Shown here piece after piece: positions 36,800-48,579 of a DNA stretch of 64,000 bases. The position numbers and the translations under genes are program-made. The notes under the pieces are model-generated. The model did not search any database, was not told where the DNA came from, and saw only the letters and a list, made by a program, of their open reading frames with translations. Positions within the stretch are counted from its first letter, which is position 1; each line of letters starts with the position of its first letter. This DNA is from Lycorma delicatula (lineage: Eukaryota > Arthropoda > Insecta > Hemiptera > Fulgoridae), in assembly GCF_047948215.1 (NCBI RefSeq), contig NC_134463.1, positions 101,162,657 to 101,226,656 of the forward strand, given 5' to 3'.

Positions 36800-38700
36800 T
36801 AACAGATTTCTACAATAGATTTTTATCGTACATTTAAAAGATAAAACAATTAAATAATAATAATAACGTTATAAGATAATATTAATGCACGATGATGTGA
36901 AAATAATTACCATAATATTAAATATTTTTCATAGATTATTTACGAAAAATAGTTATAATTATGAAATAAAACTAATTGCAAATTAATAACCATAATCTCT
37001 ATAAGTCTGTTTCACATCCCATTTTAATTCAGGAAAATAATTCATTCTAATATATAAGGCAAGAGGAATATGTAAGAGGAGAAGAAAACAAAAGCGATTG
37101 AAAAAAATAAATAATATACTATTCGATAAATTAATTCTTATCATCTTAATTCCAGAAAGGACAAAAACTCTTCGATACCTCAGAATTATTATAATTAACA
37201 AAAAATATATAATTATAAACCGTATCACTTAAACAGAATATTTTAATAAATTATCGGTAAAACCGTGTGCTTATGTTAGTGCGTTAATGTATACCGTAGT
37301 CTTATTCTAGCGGATAATTTATAGTGAAAGGTCAAAAGAGGGTTAATGAACCAGAAGATATTACGGACAAATGAGAGGTGTAAAAATGAAATGTTATATC
37401 TTTAACTGTGCCACTTGTTTATTGATAAACCGTTGCTAGAACGCGATGACGTTTCATGATTTAACCGTATGATAATCGGGCTGGCGGGAAGGAAGGGATA
37501 GAATAAATAGGAAAAAGAATAAACGAGAAAGAATGACAGAGTGAGATGAGAAAGAAAGTAACAGGACGAAGAGAAATGTTAAGTGCATGCGTGTTAGTGT
37601 TCAGGCATAAGAAAACATATATACGTTATAAATTTAACATATCTAAATATGAATACAAAAATAAGGCTGAGGAAATAAAGGATAAAAAAAGAGTGAGAAA
37701 ATTTAAAAAAAGGTGGCTGATATGTGATTTAGGAAGATATTACGAAAAGAAGATAATAGAATCGTCCCAACATATAATACCACCATTTTTGATTGTTAAA
37801 TTAAGGATCTAACTTCAACAGTAGGCTTAAAAACGTTAAATTCTAAATCCTTTTATACGCATGGGTCTCGTTTCAACAATTTTATTTATTTGTATTTTTT
37901 TCTTTTACAATTGTAACTAAGACTTGTATAACATATTTTGGGTTACAAAGAAAACCGTCGTAAACAACAGACACGAAGATTTTTTAAAAATAACAAGAGT
38001 CATGTTAAAATCGAAACTTGTTAAATGTATACGCGCAACTTAATAAAATTTATGTTATCCGTTTAATTTTAATAAATACTAGTTTTTTTTGTTTTTTTTT
38101 TAATAATTAATATTCTTCGTAATCTTTAAAAAATAAACAATATGAGGAAACTTTTATATAAAATGCTAAATATATTTTTTGAAGATTTACATTACAATTA
38201 GAATTGGTATTCTTACAGAGAATGATTCTAGCGTTTAAGGACAACATTTTATGTGCAATATTATGTACGTGAAAATAAAGTAAATAACGTTTTCTTTAAA
38301 ATGTTAATTGTATTTGTTTAGAAATCCTTTAAAAGTATAAAATGCAGCGTTATTTATTAAGAAAATTGATTCTAGAGTTATGTTTCTATATTATAAACAG
38401 AAAAATACTAAGGCTTTCCCTTCAGGAATCCATGAAGGATAAAATAAATGAAATATAAATTCATTCCTTTTCTTAACGAAGTTTAATTCGTTTTTAAAAC
38501 TTTAATAAATCGATAAATTATTTGTTGTAATATTGTTACTTTTCAAATTCTATTACATAATCATACCCAAAAAATAAATTTAATAAAATATATGAATTTA
38601 ATATCGGTAAAACGCCACATTCTATTGAACCTAACTTTACACGTTGACTATATATCTACTCAAACACCCTACTTTACCATCTAAGTGTAAAAACACGACA
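36800..38700. other. AT-rich DNA; purine-rich stretch 37470-37740
   Basis: The 37470-37740 stretch is markedly A/G-rich on the plus strand, which explains the basic 88-aa frame at 37546-37812. No family resemblance was seen. No gene is supported. Confidence 0.55.
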
Positions 38701-38702
38701 CA

Positions 38703-39190
38703 TTTTACTTCCTTGTGCGAAGTAAAGAAAATATTGTGATCTCAAAAAATTTCGGTTTTCATATGTCAACGGAAATATCTATTTTGACCATCCCTGAATC
38801 CAATTTGACCAATTTCGGCGTGATGTCTGTACGTACGTACTTATGTGTATGTATGTATGTACCTCGCATAACTCAAAAACGATGTTGAAATTTTGGATTT
38901 AGGATTGTTGTAAAGTCTAGTTGTGCACCTTCCCTTTCGATTGCAATTGACTGAACCAAAGTGTCCAAAAGAGCCAAAAATCCAATAATAATTTGTATTC
39001 TGAATTTTTTCTAAACTGCTGTAATAAGCCTTCATTGAGAGCTTTTCAACGATGTATCGTAAGTTGTACTAATTTTCATCGGTTCCAGAGTTATAGCCAC
39101 GTAAAATTTTAATTAATGAAATATTCGGATCTTATAAGCGGAAGGCACATCGGTTCGAATCGGACTTCATCTCCTTTTTTTTAACTTTTT
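38703..39190 (+). mobile_element. Non-coding dispersed-type repeat with tRNA-like end
   Basis: A ~490-bp unit stands out from the AT-rich background. It opens with TTTACTTCCTTGTGCGAAGTAAAG (an inverted ACTTC/GAAGT start). The phrases TTTTGACCATCCCTGAATCC, CGTACGTAC and CTCGCATAACTCAAAAACGA follow. It closes with GGAAGGCACATCGGTTCGAATCGG and a T-rich end. The GGTTCGAATC block matches a pol III B-box. From general knowledge this is the style of a common insect interspersed repeat, but only one clear copy is here, so family and strand are uncertain. Confidence 0.5.
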
Positions 39191-39300
39191 TTTATTTAAA
39201 TATATTGATTTATTAATAATTGTTAACCTATGATTGTAAAAAGTTTTTACGATAAATAATAATTCAATAAAAACATATAAAAAATATCAGAAGTTATTAA

Positions 39301-39750
39301 TGAAATAATATTTTATGTACTTTTCATTTTTAGAAATGTATATGTGTAATTTTATAGGCGTACAAGTAAGTCATGTGGTGTCCACGTCAGATTTGGTGAA
39401 ACATCTGATTATTCGTTTTTGTTTTCATTTTGTAGATTTTGTTACATTATAATAATTTAAAAAAGTATTAGAAAGATATAAGATTTGCATTTATTTAAAG
39501 ATTATTAACGGGGCTTTTACTCTATCCTAATACTTCAGGTAAGATTGTTGAATTAATAATAATTGTATAAATATTTGATGTTAATAAAAACTAATATTTT
39601 ATGAAATTGTGAAACTGTACAATTTATTAAAGAATTAGAGGGTCGTATCTCAATTTCAATTGAAATAAGTTTAAATGAATTGCAGAATAAAATGTTTACA
39701 TGTAATTTAATTAGCGTTCAAGTAAGTCATGTGGTGTTCACATCAGATTT
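39301..39750. repeat. Direct duplication, ~356-bp spacing
   Basis: The block 39301-39394 recurs at 39661-39750. Both begin TGAAATAA and end with AAGTAAGTCATGTGGTGT, CACRTCAGATTT. The intervening sequence shows scattered similarity to the sequence before the first copy. This could be an old tandem duplication or the two terminal repeats of a short element. Confidence 0.7.
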
Positions 39751-39759
39751 TTTTAAATT

Positions 39760-41400
39760 AATGTAATAATAATCAATCATAGGCCTACAATTAGTAAGAA
39801 TAAAACTCACAGAAAAAATTTGGTTATGTAAATGCTAGCCTAACAAAATAAAAAGAATCCTTTTTACTTCACCATCGAACACCATAATATGATTAAGTAT
39901 ATTGCACAATACTCCTTTAAAAAGGTTGACCGTGTAATCTGACATCTAGTTCCAATAAAGTAAGTATGTCGTACCGTACATTCATTATACTCAACTTTAA
40001 ATCTTTGCTTATTACCATTCTAGTTCTACCCTGGGTAAAAATGTTCAGATCATCCAAGGGATTGTGGACAGTAAGTGTACCGTACGACCAGAAGGAACCT
40101 GAATCGATTTTCTTTTCTGATTCGATTGTTTCCCTTGAATTGCAATTAAACGGTGGATAGATCATCCTTTCTCTTTATCCATCTCTTTTCCTTACCCTTC
40201 GTCATTTATTCCTCGCATTCAAAAAATATAGATCGTCTCATTTTTGATGAAAATAAAATTATGAAGAATCTGTATAGCCGGTTTATCTTTAAGTGATATG
40301 GTACAAGGTCATCGCTTTACAAATTTATTCGAAGAATTTTTGGTCAACAACAAGCCTACACGATCTTCTCCACATACCTCATAAATTAAAATACAATAGC
40401 ACGTATATCGAGGTACTGACGTTTTCCTATCGAGTGATATTTATTTGATAGACAAATAATTCCGACACAGAAGTATTAGTCTGTCAAATAGAAAAAATAT
40501 ACAATAAATAACAAAGGGAGGTGGGCATAAGTAAATTTGAACAACCTTAGGGGTTTGCCTGAAAAATCAAGGGGAGTTCATCGAAGAAAAGAGTGGTCAA
40601 ATGAGGTCAAAGCAGGATTACAAAGTAAAAAGTTAGACTTACGCCTAAATTTATTCATAAAGTTAATAGAAAACCAAATACCAAATATGTGAAATTAATA
40701 AGATTAGTAAAAAAAAAAAAAAAAAAAAAAAAATGCTTTTTAAGGTACTTATGTCTTTTTAAGATATAAATGACGTTACAGAAAATTTTCTGGGTTTTTT
40801 AAGTAATATTTTTTCTTTAATTTATCAACTAATTCATCGAAATTTTTTAAATAAAAAAAATGTATATTGCTTTTTAAATAATTTAGTGAGAAAGATCCTT
40901 CCGTTAAATGAACTGGTAATTATTAAAGATCACAACATTAATACATTTAAATCCTTTTTCACAGGTAGATAATATCCATTCTATTACGCAAAAATAATTT
41001 TTTGGTTTGATTTAATATTTTTTGGTAGAGAATTATTTTGAAGTACTTTTAAATATTAAAGCGTGGAAAAATAATAAATTAATAAAAAGTCCATCTATAT
41101 GATTCACATATAAAAGTGCAAAACAATGATATGACAGCTCATTTTCGTATTCTGAAAATTGGTTTTGACTTTTTGAAAGCGCTCAATTTATTTATAAAAT
41201 AGAATATGTTTTTAAATTTAAAACAGAGAATTTTTAATTCTGTGCATATGAACAGTTAACATTTTTTTCTTGCACGGCATATTGCTGCGGTTAGGTAGCG
41301 CCATCACAAGCCTACTAGGGTACCTTATGTTTTGTAATGCTACATATCCTACGTGTAATAATTACACTTAATTTTAAGTTGTATCTTTAATTTTCGTTTT
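39760..41400. other. AT-rich DNA without recognised genes
   Basis: Contains a 25-nt A run (40709-40733). The facing frames at 39917-40165 have no protein family resemblance. Confidence 0.6.
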
Positions 41401-41407
41401 GGTTTGT

Positions 41408-42685
41408 CAGTGGTACCCAACCTTTTTGACCGACGACAAAATTCACTGAACACTCACGACATTGCGACACACTTATTTGTTTTTGATTAATAATAATGAT
41501 TATGATAATAATAGTATATATTTATCTAATTCTAAGCATCATTGTACATTGTACATCTATGTACATTGGATATATCCAATGTACATAGACCGATGTTAAC
41601 ACGCAAGCAAGCGCATTTTTGTAAATACAAGCGGCATGTCGAACGGCGTCAGTGAATGTCTATACCGGAAGTCCCATTAAAAAAATTGTTTTTTTCTTAT
41701 ATATTTGTTTATTTTTAAAAACTCATTGTTTTAAATATTATTATTAAAAGTTATTTGTTTTTCATAGTATTTTTCAAAAAAATATTTTTATTATTTTTTT
41801 TAACAAAACTTTTTTTATTTATTTTTTTTTTTAACTGGCCACTAAAATTAATATGAAGTTTGTGCTTGATATGTTCCACAGAGTTTATTACATGACCTTA
41901 TAGTTGGAGGCCAACGCGCAAATCATCTCTTCAAACAGAGATTCCTCTGTTTGGACTTCGTTGTAGAATACGATGAATCGCACAAGGATGATATTGTAAA
42001 CGGCAGAAAAAGTTTCACGACCCTCTTTACGGTTGTGGGATATTAACATCGCGCATAAATCCAGAAGGACTGCGTCAAAGCGTTAAGAAATTTTATTTTC
42101 GTAGTAGAATCGCATGATAAGTTTAACATATCATTTTTTTCATTGACAATTAGGTTAGTAGCATTTAGTATGTTGACGTAACTAGATGTACCAAATTCAG
42201 AAATTATCTATTTTATCTCTGAAAAGGACAAGGTAGGGCAGTATTTTATTTTACTGAAGTTTGTAACGGATTTAGGTGTTCTTTTATTAATTTCTTCAGG
42301 CACTCTCTTATTTTGTGTAAGCTAATTTTCAATACTTTCCTCAGTCTTGAAAAATCCCTACACCGAGAAATAATTCTCTCAGCGTGGCAACAATGAACAC
42401 TCGGTTTATTACCAAATGGAGAAGTTAACTAAGCGTTGTTGTAGATGTCATCACTAAAAAACTATCGGCAGGAAGAAAAATTTTAATTCAGCATTGTTGC
42501 ATATATTGATCGGTACAGTCCGTTTCAAAATAAATTTTACCGTATTAAAGGATTCACGAAAAGTATAAATTACATTGTACAGAGACTTTCTGAACTGCAA
42601 AATAGTTATTTTTAAATTCTAAAATTTCGCGGTTGACCCCACGGGACCGAGTGACGCTGTGTGTCACTCCCGTTGGGAAACTCTG
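41408..42685. mobile_element. hAT-like DNA transposon, decayed
   Basis: The left end reads CAGTGGTACCCAACC and the inverted right end CAGAGTTTCCCAACG. Both resemble the CAGTGGTTCCCAACC-type ends of hAT elements. Subterminal sequence (ACTCACGACATTGCGACAC; inverted GAGTGACACACAGCGTCACT) also fits. The length is 1,278 bp. The expected 8-bp TSD is not clean (TGGTTTGT before, GTTTATGT after). Inside, the minus strand around 42000-42420 may hold degraded transposase coding sequence (a frame with FFKTEESIE and KRVPEEINKRT), but stops abound and I do not call a gene. Confidence 0.75.
41557..41588. repeat. 32-bp perfect palindrome
   Basis: Perfect dyad with half-site CTATGTACATTGGATA, next to further TGTACAT repeats (41542-41556). 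It lies 150 bp inside the left end of the hAT-like element, where subterminal transposase-binding repeats are usual. Confidence 0.95.
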
Positions 42686-42699
42686 GTTTATGTTGTGTA

Positions 42700-45220
42700 A
42701 ATTATTTAGAGTAATTTATTTTATTTTTATATTTTTGCAATTTTTTGTAATATAACTCTAGTTTATTGTAACTTTTTTTTGTAGTATTCATTGCAGAAAA
42801 AAATTTGTCCACACCAAAACACTTCTTTTTTAAATAATAATATAATATTTTACTTATAATATAATATTGTTTCTTGAAAAGAGGTCGTGAAAATTCTTTG
42901 CAACTTATAAAATAAGATTTTTAATTTTTTTTTTATAGGTATTATATTTTTAAAATAGTAGTTTCTTTTTACCTAAAACACACACATGTATATATCTACA
43001 CAAAAAATATTTGTGAATTAAGCAGAAAAAAGGAGGTTGAATGAAATAATTTCGAATATAATCAATACTGTATTATACAAAATAATAATATCGAATCATA
43101 AATAATATATAAATACATACATCAATAACGACGTGTCTTTCATTGTAGAAAATGGAACACATGATGAATTTTTCTAACGAACAATAAATATTCCAAGTAT
43201 TTTTTTTTTTTTTTATATTTTTATTATTACTTTTATTCTTTTGTGCGCAATCAATATATAATACAGTAAGCTACCGATATTCATCATGCAACGTTTGCAT
43301 AATCACTACCTACCTTATTTCACCGTTTCTCCCCTTTTCCACCTCCCATAACCAGACCAGACTATTTCTAAATATATAACTAAATATAAACATATTTAAA
43401 TCCGCTTATATAACAAAATAACTGGACACGATTACGTTCAAATGGAAAGGGGGTGTATATTTATATATATATATATGTATATACGTATACATATATTAAA
43501 TGCGATAAAAACCATATGATTAAGTTACTAGAGAAAGAAAACTTAATTTGAAGGTGTCGAAGTTATGCAAAAATGTTTATATTATGCAAAAATAACTTTA
43601 GTTCACTGTCCTTAAATGTCATATATATTTTATTGTTATAACTTATAATATTTCATAATGTTAAATAATATTAAATAAATACATTATGTATTTATTATAA
43701 CGTAGTAATAATAAAATAGAAATCTATTAATAATTTATAAACTCACCGACACAATTCAAGAGCTTATCAAAATTAATTATATTGTAAAACACCAATGTGC
43801 ACGGCTTACCTGTAAAAAAATAAAAATAAAATAATAAAACATGAAATAAACGAAATAATTTTAAAAAATGTTCAAGTCAAATAAAAAAATCTTTGTAAAT
43901 AAATAAATATTAATAAAATATTATAATATTGTTATAAAACTAATAATAAAATTATAATCATAACAAATAATAAAAATAAGTCCTTCAAAAATTATATTAT
44001 TCTTATAATTTATGAAAACGATACGCATTGCGGGATTATGGTAAACTTTTTTATTTTTTAGATTCCGGTAGCGTTACATTAAATAACACGAAAAGCGTTT
44101 AATATAATCGATTGTAAGTATTATCGACTGACCGATATAACTTATGAAAAGGTCATTGCTATTTAGGTGGATCAAAAAAAAGATGTTATTTGAATGTTTG
44201 GGCGGTTCAATGTGGGGGAAATAAAGGGGAGGAGCAAACTTTAAATTAATCTTTAAGGCCAGTTCATTTATATCAGAATAGCATCCGACTAGCGATTCAA
44301 GAGTCATCTTACTAGTTCTGAACACTGACAAATTTACTATACAGATCGTACTTACGATATTTTTATTCAGTTATCGTGGAGCACGAATTTAATGATGCGG
44401 TTAATAAAATTAACTATATAAAAATAACAGATTATGAAGTGATGAGAGTAACTAGATAAAATATCACAGTTTCGATATAATATTACATTTTTTTTTATAA
44501 AATTTTATCGGTTGTTAAGTAACTGGAATAATTTTAAACTAAACTATCAGCATAAATTATCATAATTTTCAAGACTTAAATTTTTTCAAAAAGGTTAATT
44601 ATGTTATTTAATTCTGTAATTTTATATTCACATCTTAAATAAAACTTGGAATTGTTAGCGTGTTGAAAGTCAGAAAGGATGTATGTACACGATCTAAAGT
44701 GAGATAAAATTAATATTTAAAAACTATATATTTTATACATATTATGCTCGAGAACAACAAGAATCCCTAACCGGCCGCAATACGCAAACAGAAAAGTAAA
44801 ATGTTTTGCCGATTCCTTCATTAAAACACAAATGATATGTTTTACTAATATACTCGTTATAAAATATTTTTAATCACGTATTTCCTTTTTTTATTTTGTA
44901 TTTTATACCAATTTTTTTCTAGCGATAGAAAAATTAAATCTAGCGAATTTTTACGGTCGGATTCATTTTACTGACGGCAATATGATAGGTAAATGTATGG
45001 CATATGACAAATGTACGTCTCGTAATCGGAACTTTTGAATGAAAGAGGGAACCTTTCCACCTTACCACAGTTATTTAGGTATATTATTTTATGAATTAAA
45101 TGACGGATATTCTTTGAAAATTCTATAAAAAATATTCACGATTTGTGAAAAATGGGTTTAATTATTGTTTGACGCAGAAAATATGATAATATAAAAATAA
45201 AATTTTCAGGATATGATTAT
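42700..45220. other. AT-rich DNA without recognised genes
   Basis: Contains a TA/GTA microsatellite at 43460-43495. The 85-aa minus frame (44074-44331) has no recognisable domain. Confidence 0.6.
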
Positions 45221-45223
45221 CAT

Positions 45224-45413
45224 AATTGATTTGAGTGTTATTTTTTACTGTGCTCTAACAGTAATAGTTGACACGTTTTGGAGTAGCTCCATTTTCAATA
45301 CTACGTTTGGCACTCTTTAAAAGTAGCTTTGAGAATTGAGGTACTAACGCGTCAACTATGAATATTAGAGTGAGAATGCTAGGAAGGGCAGAAAATAACA
45401 CTCAAATCGATTA
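45224..45413. mobile_element. Foldback MITE, ~190 bp
   Basis: The two halves are imperfect reverse complements almost to the centre. The outer end GATTTGAGTGTTATTTT is shared exactly, and ATAGTTGACACG / ATAGTTGACGCG and GTAGCT blocks match further in. The left arm is about 90 bp, with a short central loop near 45318. No ORF. TSD not resolved (AAT/ATT at the outermost matching bases). Confidence 0.75.
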
Positions 45414-45483
45414 AGAATAATATTAGATGAAACTTTAATTTTTTAACGCATAATAATAATATTACATCGACAAAAAGACATCT

Positions 45484-46308
45484 TTGTTCCCTAAATCCCC
45501 GAGCCGGACATCCAATAAGTATACTCGGCTCGGGGACGTGCCCTTGCGACTCTAAGAGGACCTCCCCATTGACCGGTTATCACCCGGCACAGCAGGTCAG
45601 CCCCACCACCGGTTCCGGATCTTTTAATTGCCTTCCTCTAATCTCCGACGGTAGAAACCAGGCCCGGCTGTGGCGTTCCCAGCGCCCCTCGCCGGAGACC
45701 GGGTCTCCGTCTTTCCTTTTTCCAGCCTCAAACCGACGGCGCAGGAACCGAAGCCGCCGAAGCTTATCCAGGAACCCACACCGATGGCCGGGTCTCGGTC
45801 TTTTCATTAATCCACACCTAACGGACCCCAGGAGTCCCCGCTCCATCAAGGGAACCGACACACCAGGGTATGTGAGCCCTCAGGAACGGGGCTGTCCGCC
45901 CTGCCCTGCTATAAACCAAAACCTTCAGTATCCCAGTCGTCTTGCATCATTTTCTTTTATTCTGAGGACTGCTCTTGCAAATATTGCAAAATTATGCCAG
46001 TTCGCGGACATAGCCAAGAGCCACTCTGAGAACTGCTTCAGTCGGGTATGTATCAGTCCTGCATTTATACGATGTTCCTCCCATCGCCTGCACACGAAAA
46101 TAGTGTGTTCGGCATCGTCAACCGCAATGCAATATCAGCAGACGGGTGATTCTTCCCTGCCAAACCTATGCAGGTATTGCTCAAACGCACCATGTCCCGA
46201 CATGAGTTGCGTTATGTGGTAATCTAATTCGCCATGAGAGCGATCTAGCCAAGCATCCAGATCCGGGATAATTCTTCTGGTCCATACGGCCACTGCTGAA
46301 CCCGCCCA
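45484..46308 (-). mobile_element. 5'-truncated R1-type LINE with 15-bp TSD
   Basis: The element is GC-rich in AT-rich DNA, lies on the minus strand, and is flanked by exact 15-bp duplications GACAAAAAGACATCT (45469-45483 and 46309-46323). Only the last part of the RT-bearing ORF and the 3'UTR are present, as expected from incomplete reverse transcription. There is no poly(A); the 3' end carries a 10-bp perfect stem CCCCGAGCCG/CGGCTCGGGG (45497-45506 with 45526-45535, 19-nt loop). The 217-aa plus-strand frame and the 93-aa minus frame are shadows of this element. Confidence 0.93.
45940..46308 (-). pseudogene. R1-type LINE ORF2 C-terminus
   Basis: Minus-strand reading starting at the truncation: WAGSAVAVWTRRIIPDLDAW, then HGELDYHITQLMSGHGAFEQ, YLHRFGREESPVC, and after one in-frame stop (46135-46137) YCIAVDDAEHTIFVCRRWEE. 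The cysteine/histidine spacing C-x2-C-x7-H-x4-C, with the stop falling inside x2, is the zinc-finger-like C-terminal motif of R1/TRAS-type LINE proteins. RT and endonuclease domains are lost by 5' truncation. The reading then continues (SEWLLAMSANWHNF, ARAVLRIKENDARRLGY) to a stop. Non-functional. Confidence 0.9.
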
Positions 46309-46372
46309 GACAAAAAGACATCTAATCCGTAATAACCAAACCATCCAAATCTATTTCACTTGTAATATAGCG

Positions 46373-46465
46373 TAGAACTTCGGCTAACTGAAAACAGTTC
46401 TATAGAACTTCTGGTAGCCGAAAACAGTTCATGTAGAACTTCGGCTAACCGAAAAGAATTCATTG
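46373..46465. repeat. Three-unit tandem repeat (~31 bp)
   Basis: Three units begin TAGAACTT at 46373, 46403 and 46434; each continues with a CGGCTAAC/CCG-GAAAA pattern and ends AGTTC or a variant. Unit 1 has dyad ends (TAGAACT...AGTTCTA). Confidence 0.85.
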
Positions 46466-46469
46466 TTGT

Positions 46470-46880
46470 CAGTATATATTATATATATTATGCGTATACA
46501 TTATTATTATGCGTATAAATTACGTATGAATTTAAAAGATCTTTTGACTAATTAAATTATAATACTTTCTGCTTATTATTTTAATTTTTTTGGGGGTTTT
46601 TTAAATACCGTAATAATTATAAAATAGACTTAAATATATCCTTATTTTACATGTACTGAAATATTCTTCAAGCGTGTTTAATTATAATTATTTGATATTA
46701 ATTATTGAATATGGAATGAATAGTAATCGTTTCTATTTATTTATTTATTTCATATTCCGTGTTACAAACCGGATTTAGGTTTTCCCTGATCCTCCCACCT
46801 AAATATATCCTTTTTTTTATTCATCTATATATCTTTTATTCACATTTACAAATACTTGATATGATTAATACGGAGTTGTT
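46470..46880. other. AT-rich DNA without recognised genes
   Basis: Separates the tandem repeat from repeat family X; nothing recognised. Confidence 0.6.
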
Positions 46881-46885
46881 CACGA

Positions 46886-47275
46886 AGAATCCAACAGAGT
46901 TTCCGTATAATAACGAAGAAATTTCATATAAAAATACTTTTCCTTAGCGAGTTTGCAAAAATTTCGTATTTCTGCACCTTCGATAAAATTAAGCCAGACT
47001 TTAAATTTTAGGAACCCAAAAAACGGGTAAATTTAGTGGTTTTATATAAAATCTTCCTAAAAATTTGAAAAAATAGATCTCATAACTGTATTTCTAGTAG
47101 TTTTGGAGAAATCTGGAGTAAAAGACAAGACTGGAGTCGAAAAACACACTACTTTATGTTTTGGCATATAATAATTTTGTTAAATAATAAACACATAAGT
47201 ATTTTAAACAAAATTTTGATTCAAAGTAAAATTGTTTGAATAAAGTCTACAGAAACCAAATACAAAAGTAAGAAT
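46886..47275. repeat. Dispersed repeat family X, copy 2
   Basis: Aligns with 5205-5615 through AAATTTCATATAAAAATAC, AAGCCAGACTTTAAATTTTA, GGTTTTATATAAAATC, GTTTTGGAGAAATCTGG, CATATAATAATTTTGTTAAA and GAAACCAAATACAAAAGTAA. No coding frame. It lies ~640 bp from the long-TIR mariner-like element but shows no match to its TIRs. Confidence 0.72.
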
Positions 47276-47279
47276 TTTA

Positions 47280-47905
47280 AAGTTCGCCCAATTAATCGGT
47301 AAAGAATACAAATCAATGAAAAAGAAGATATAAAATAAAAGTGAAAAAAAATTAAAATGACGGTTTTTAAGAAGACGATTTAATAATATCTTAACGATAG
47401 ATATGATTACTAAGAAAATAGGGGATTGATTACATCATCTGTTATTATTAACAAATCACGATTCAATTTTATCAAATAATGGTAACGACTTTATAAAGGA
47501 GAAGCTTTATATAATAGAATAGTAAAAAAATCACAATTGTACAATGAAATTGTATTTATTTATTTTTTTATATGGTTTTTTACTTTACAAAATATTAGAT
47601 TATAATTTTAAACATAAAGACTGTTACATTAACAGCATAATGGATGTAAAAATATTTGATTTAGGCTGTATTTCAGCTTAAGCTTTAGCAGTGATGTTTA
47701 TCATTGAAAACGTTTATTTCTTCAAGCAGTTTTTGTTGAATGATAATTTAATATCAAAGAACAGATTACCAGTTACATATTCCTTAAATTTCAATAATCT
47801 AAAAAAATGTTATTTCGATTAAACCGATTACATTTTCCCGTTAATATAAACATAATATTAAAAATGCAAAATTAAATAATATTATTGTACCTAAATTCAC
47901 TTCAT
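47280..47905. other. AT-rich DNA without recognised genes
   Basis: No structure recognised up to the TA target site of the next element. Confidence 0.6.
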
Positions 47906-48579
47906 AATATATAGAGTGTTTCTAAATTGGTGGCTTGGCTCTTTTTTTTTTTTTGTATTCTACTTGTAAAACTAAACAAAAAATATCCTCAGGAAAAATG
48001 ACAATTTCTCGTTCGCTTCTCCTCCTGTTCACCATTTTATTATTTTTAAATAAAAATTTATATCTGAAATTCGGATAGACGAATAACATTATTATTTGGA
48101 AGCGTCTATGTAGTAAAGTTGTAAAATTAGCAAAAAATGATGATTTAAATACCTTTGAAAATTACAAAATGGCAGCCATGTTTATTTTTCAATCCGTTAT
48201 ATCTACATAAATATAAGTTTTATCGAAATGTATGTTTTGCTGAAATATTAAGTCTTTTATTTTGAACAAAATGACATTTCATTTTATTAAATCGGTTTAC
48301 AAATAGCCGAGTTACGGCAGAAAATTGATGTAATATTGTGTCTGTTTTCATGTCCTCCATTTTACGTTCAATCGATGAAATATTGTTCTTGTTTGTTGTT
48401 AATTCTAGTATTGTAAATTAGTATCAACTTAAATAATAATTTTCTCATAATATTAGACCAAATAATTAAAAAAAATAAAAGAACTCTCCGTTACAATCTT
48501 ACGTTAATTATTTAAAGCATAAGATATACGTTTTTTTTAAAATAAAAGTTCACAATTGTTAAAAATTATAAGAGACGTT

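Noticed and set aside
45569..46222. 217-aa plus-strand ORF, the longest in the window
   Set aside because: It is antisense to the R1-type LINE fragment, whose minus-strand reading has recognisable motifs; the long frame reflects GC-rich DNA with few stops.
46373..46465. CRISPR-like array
   Set aside because: Only three adjacent imperfect units without spacers, in eukaryotic DNA.
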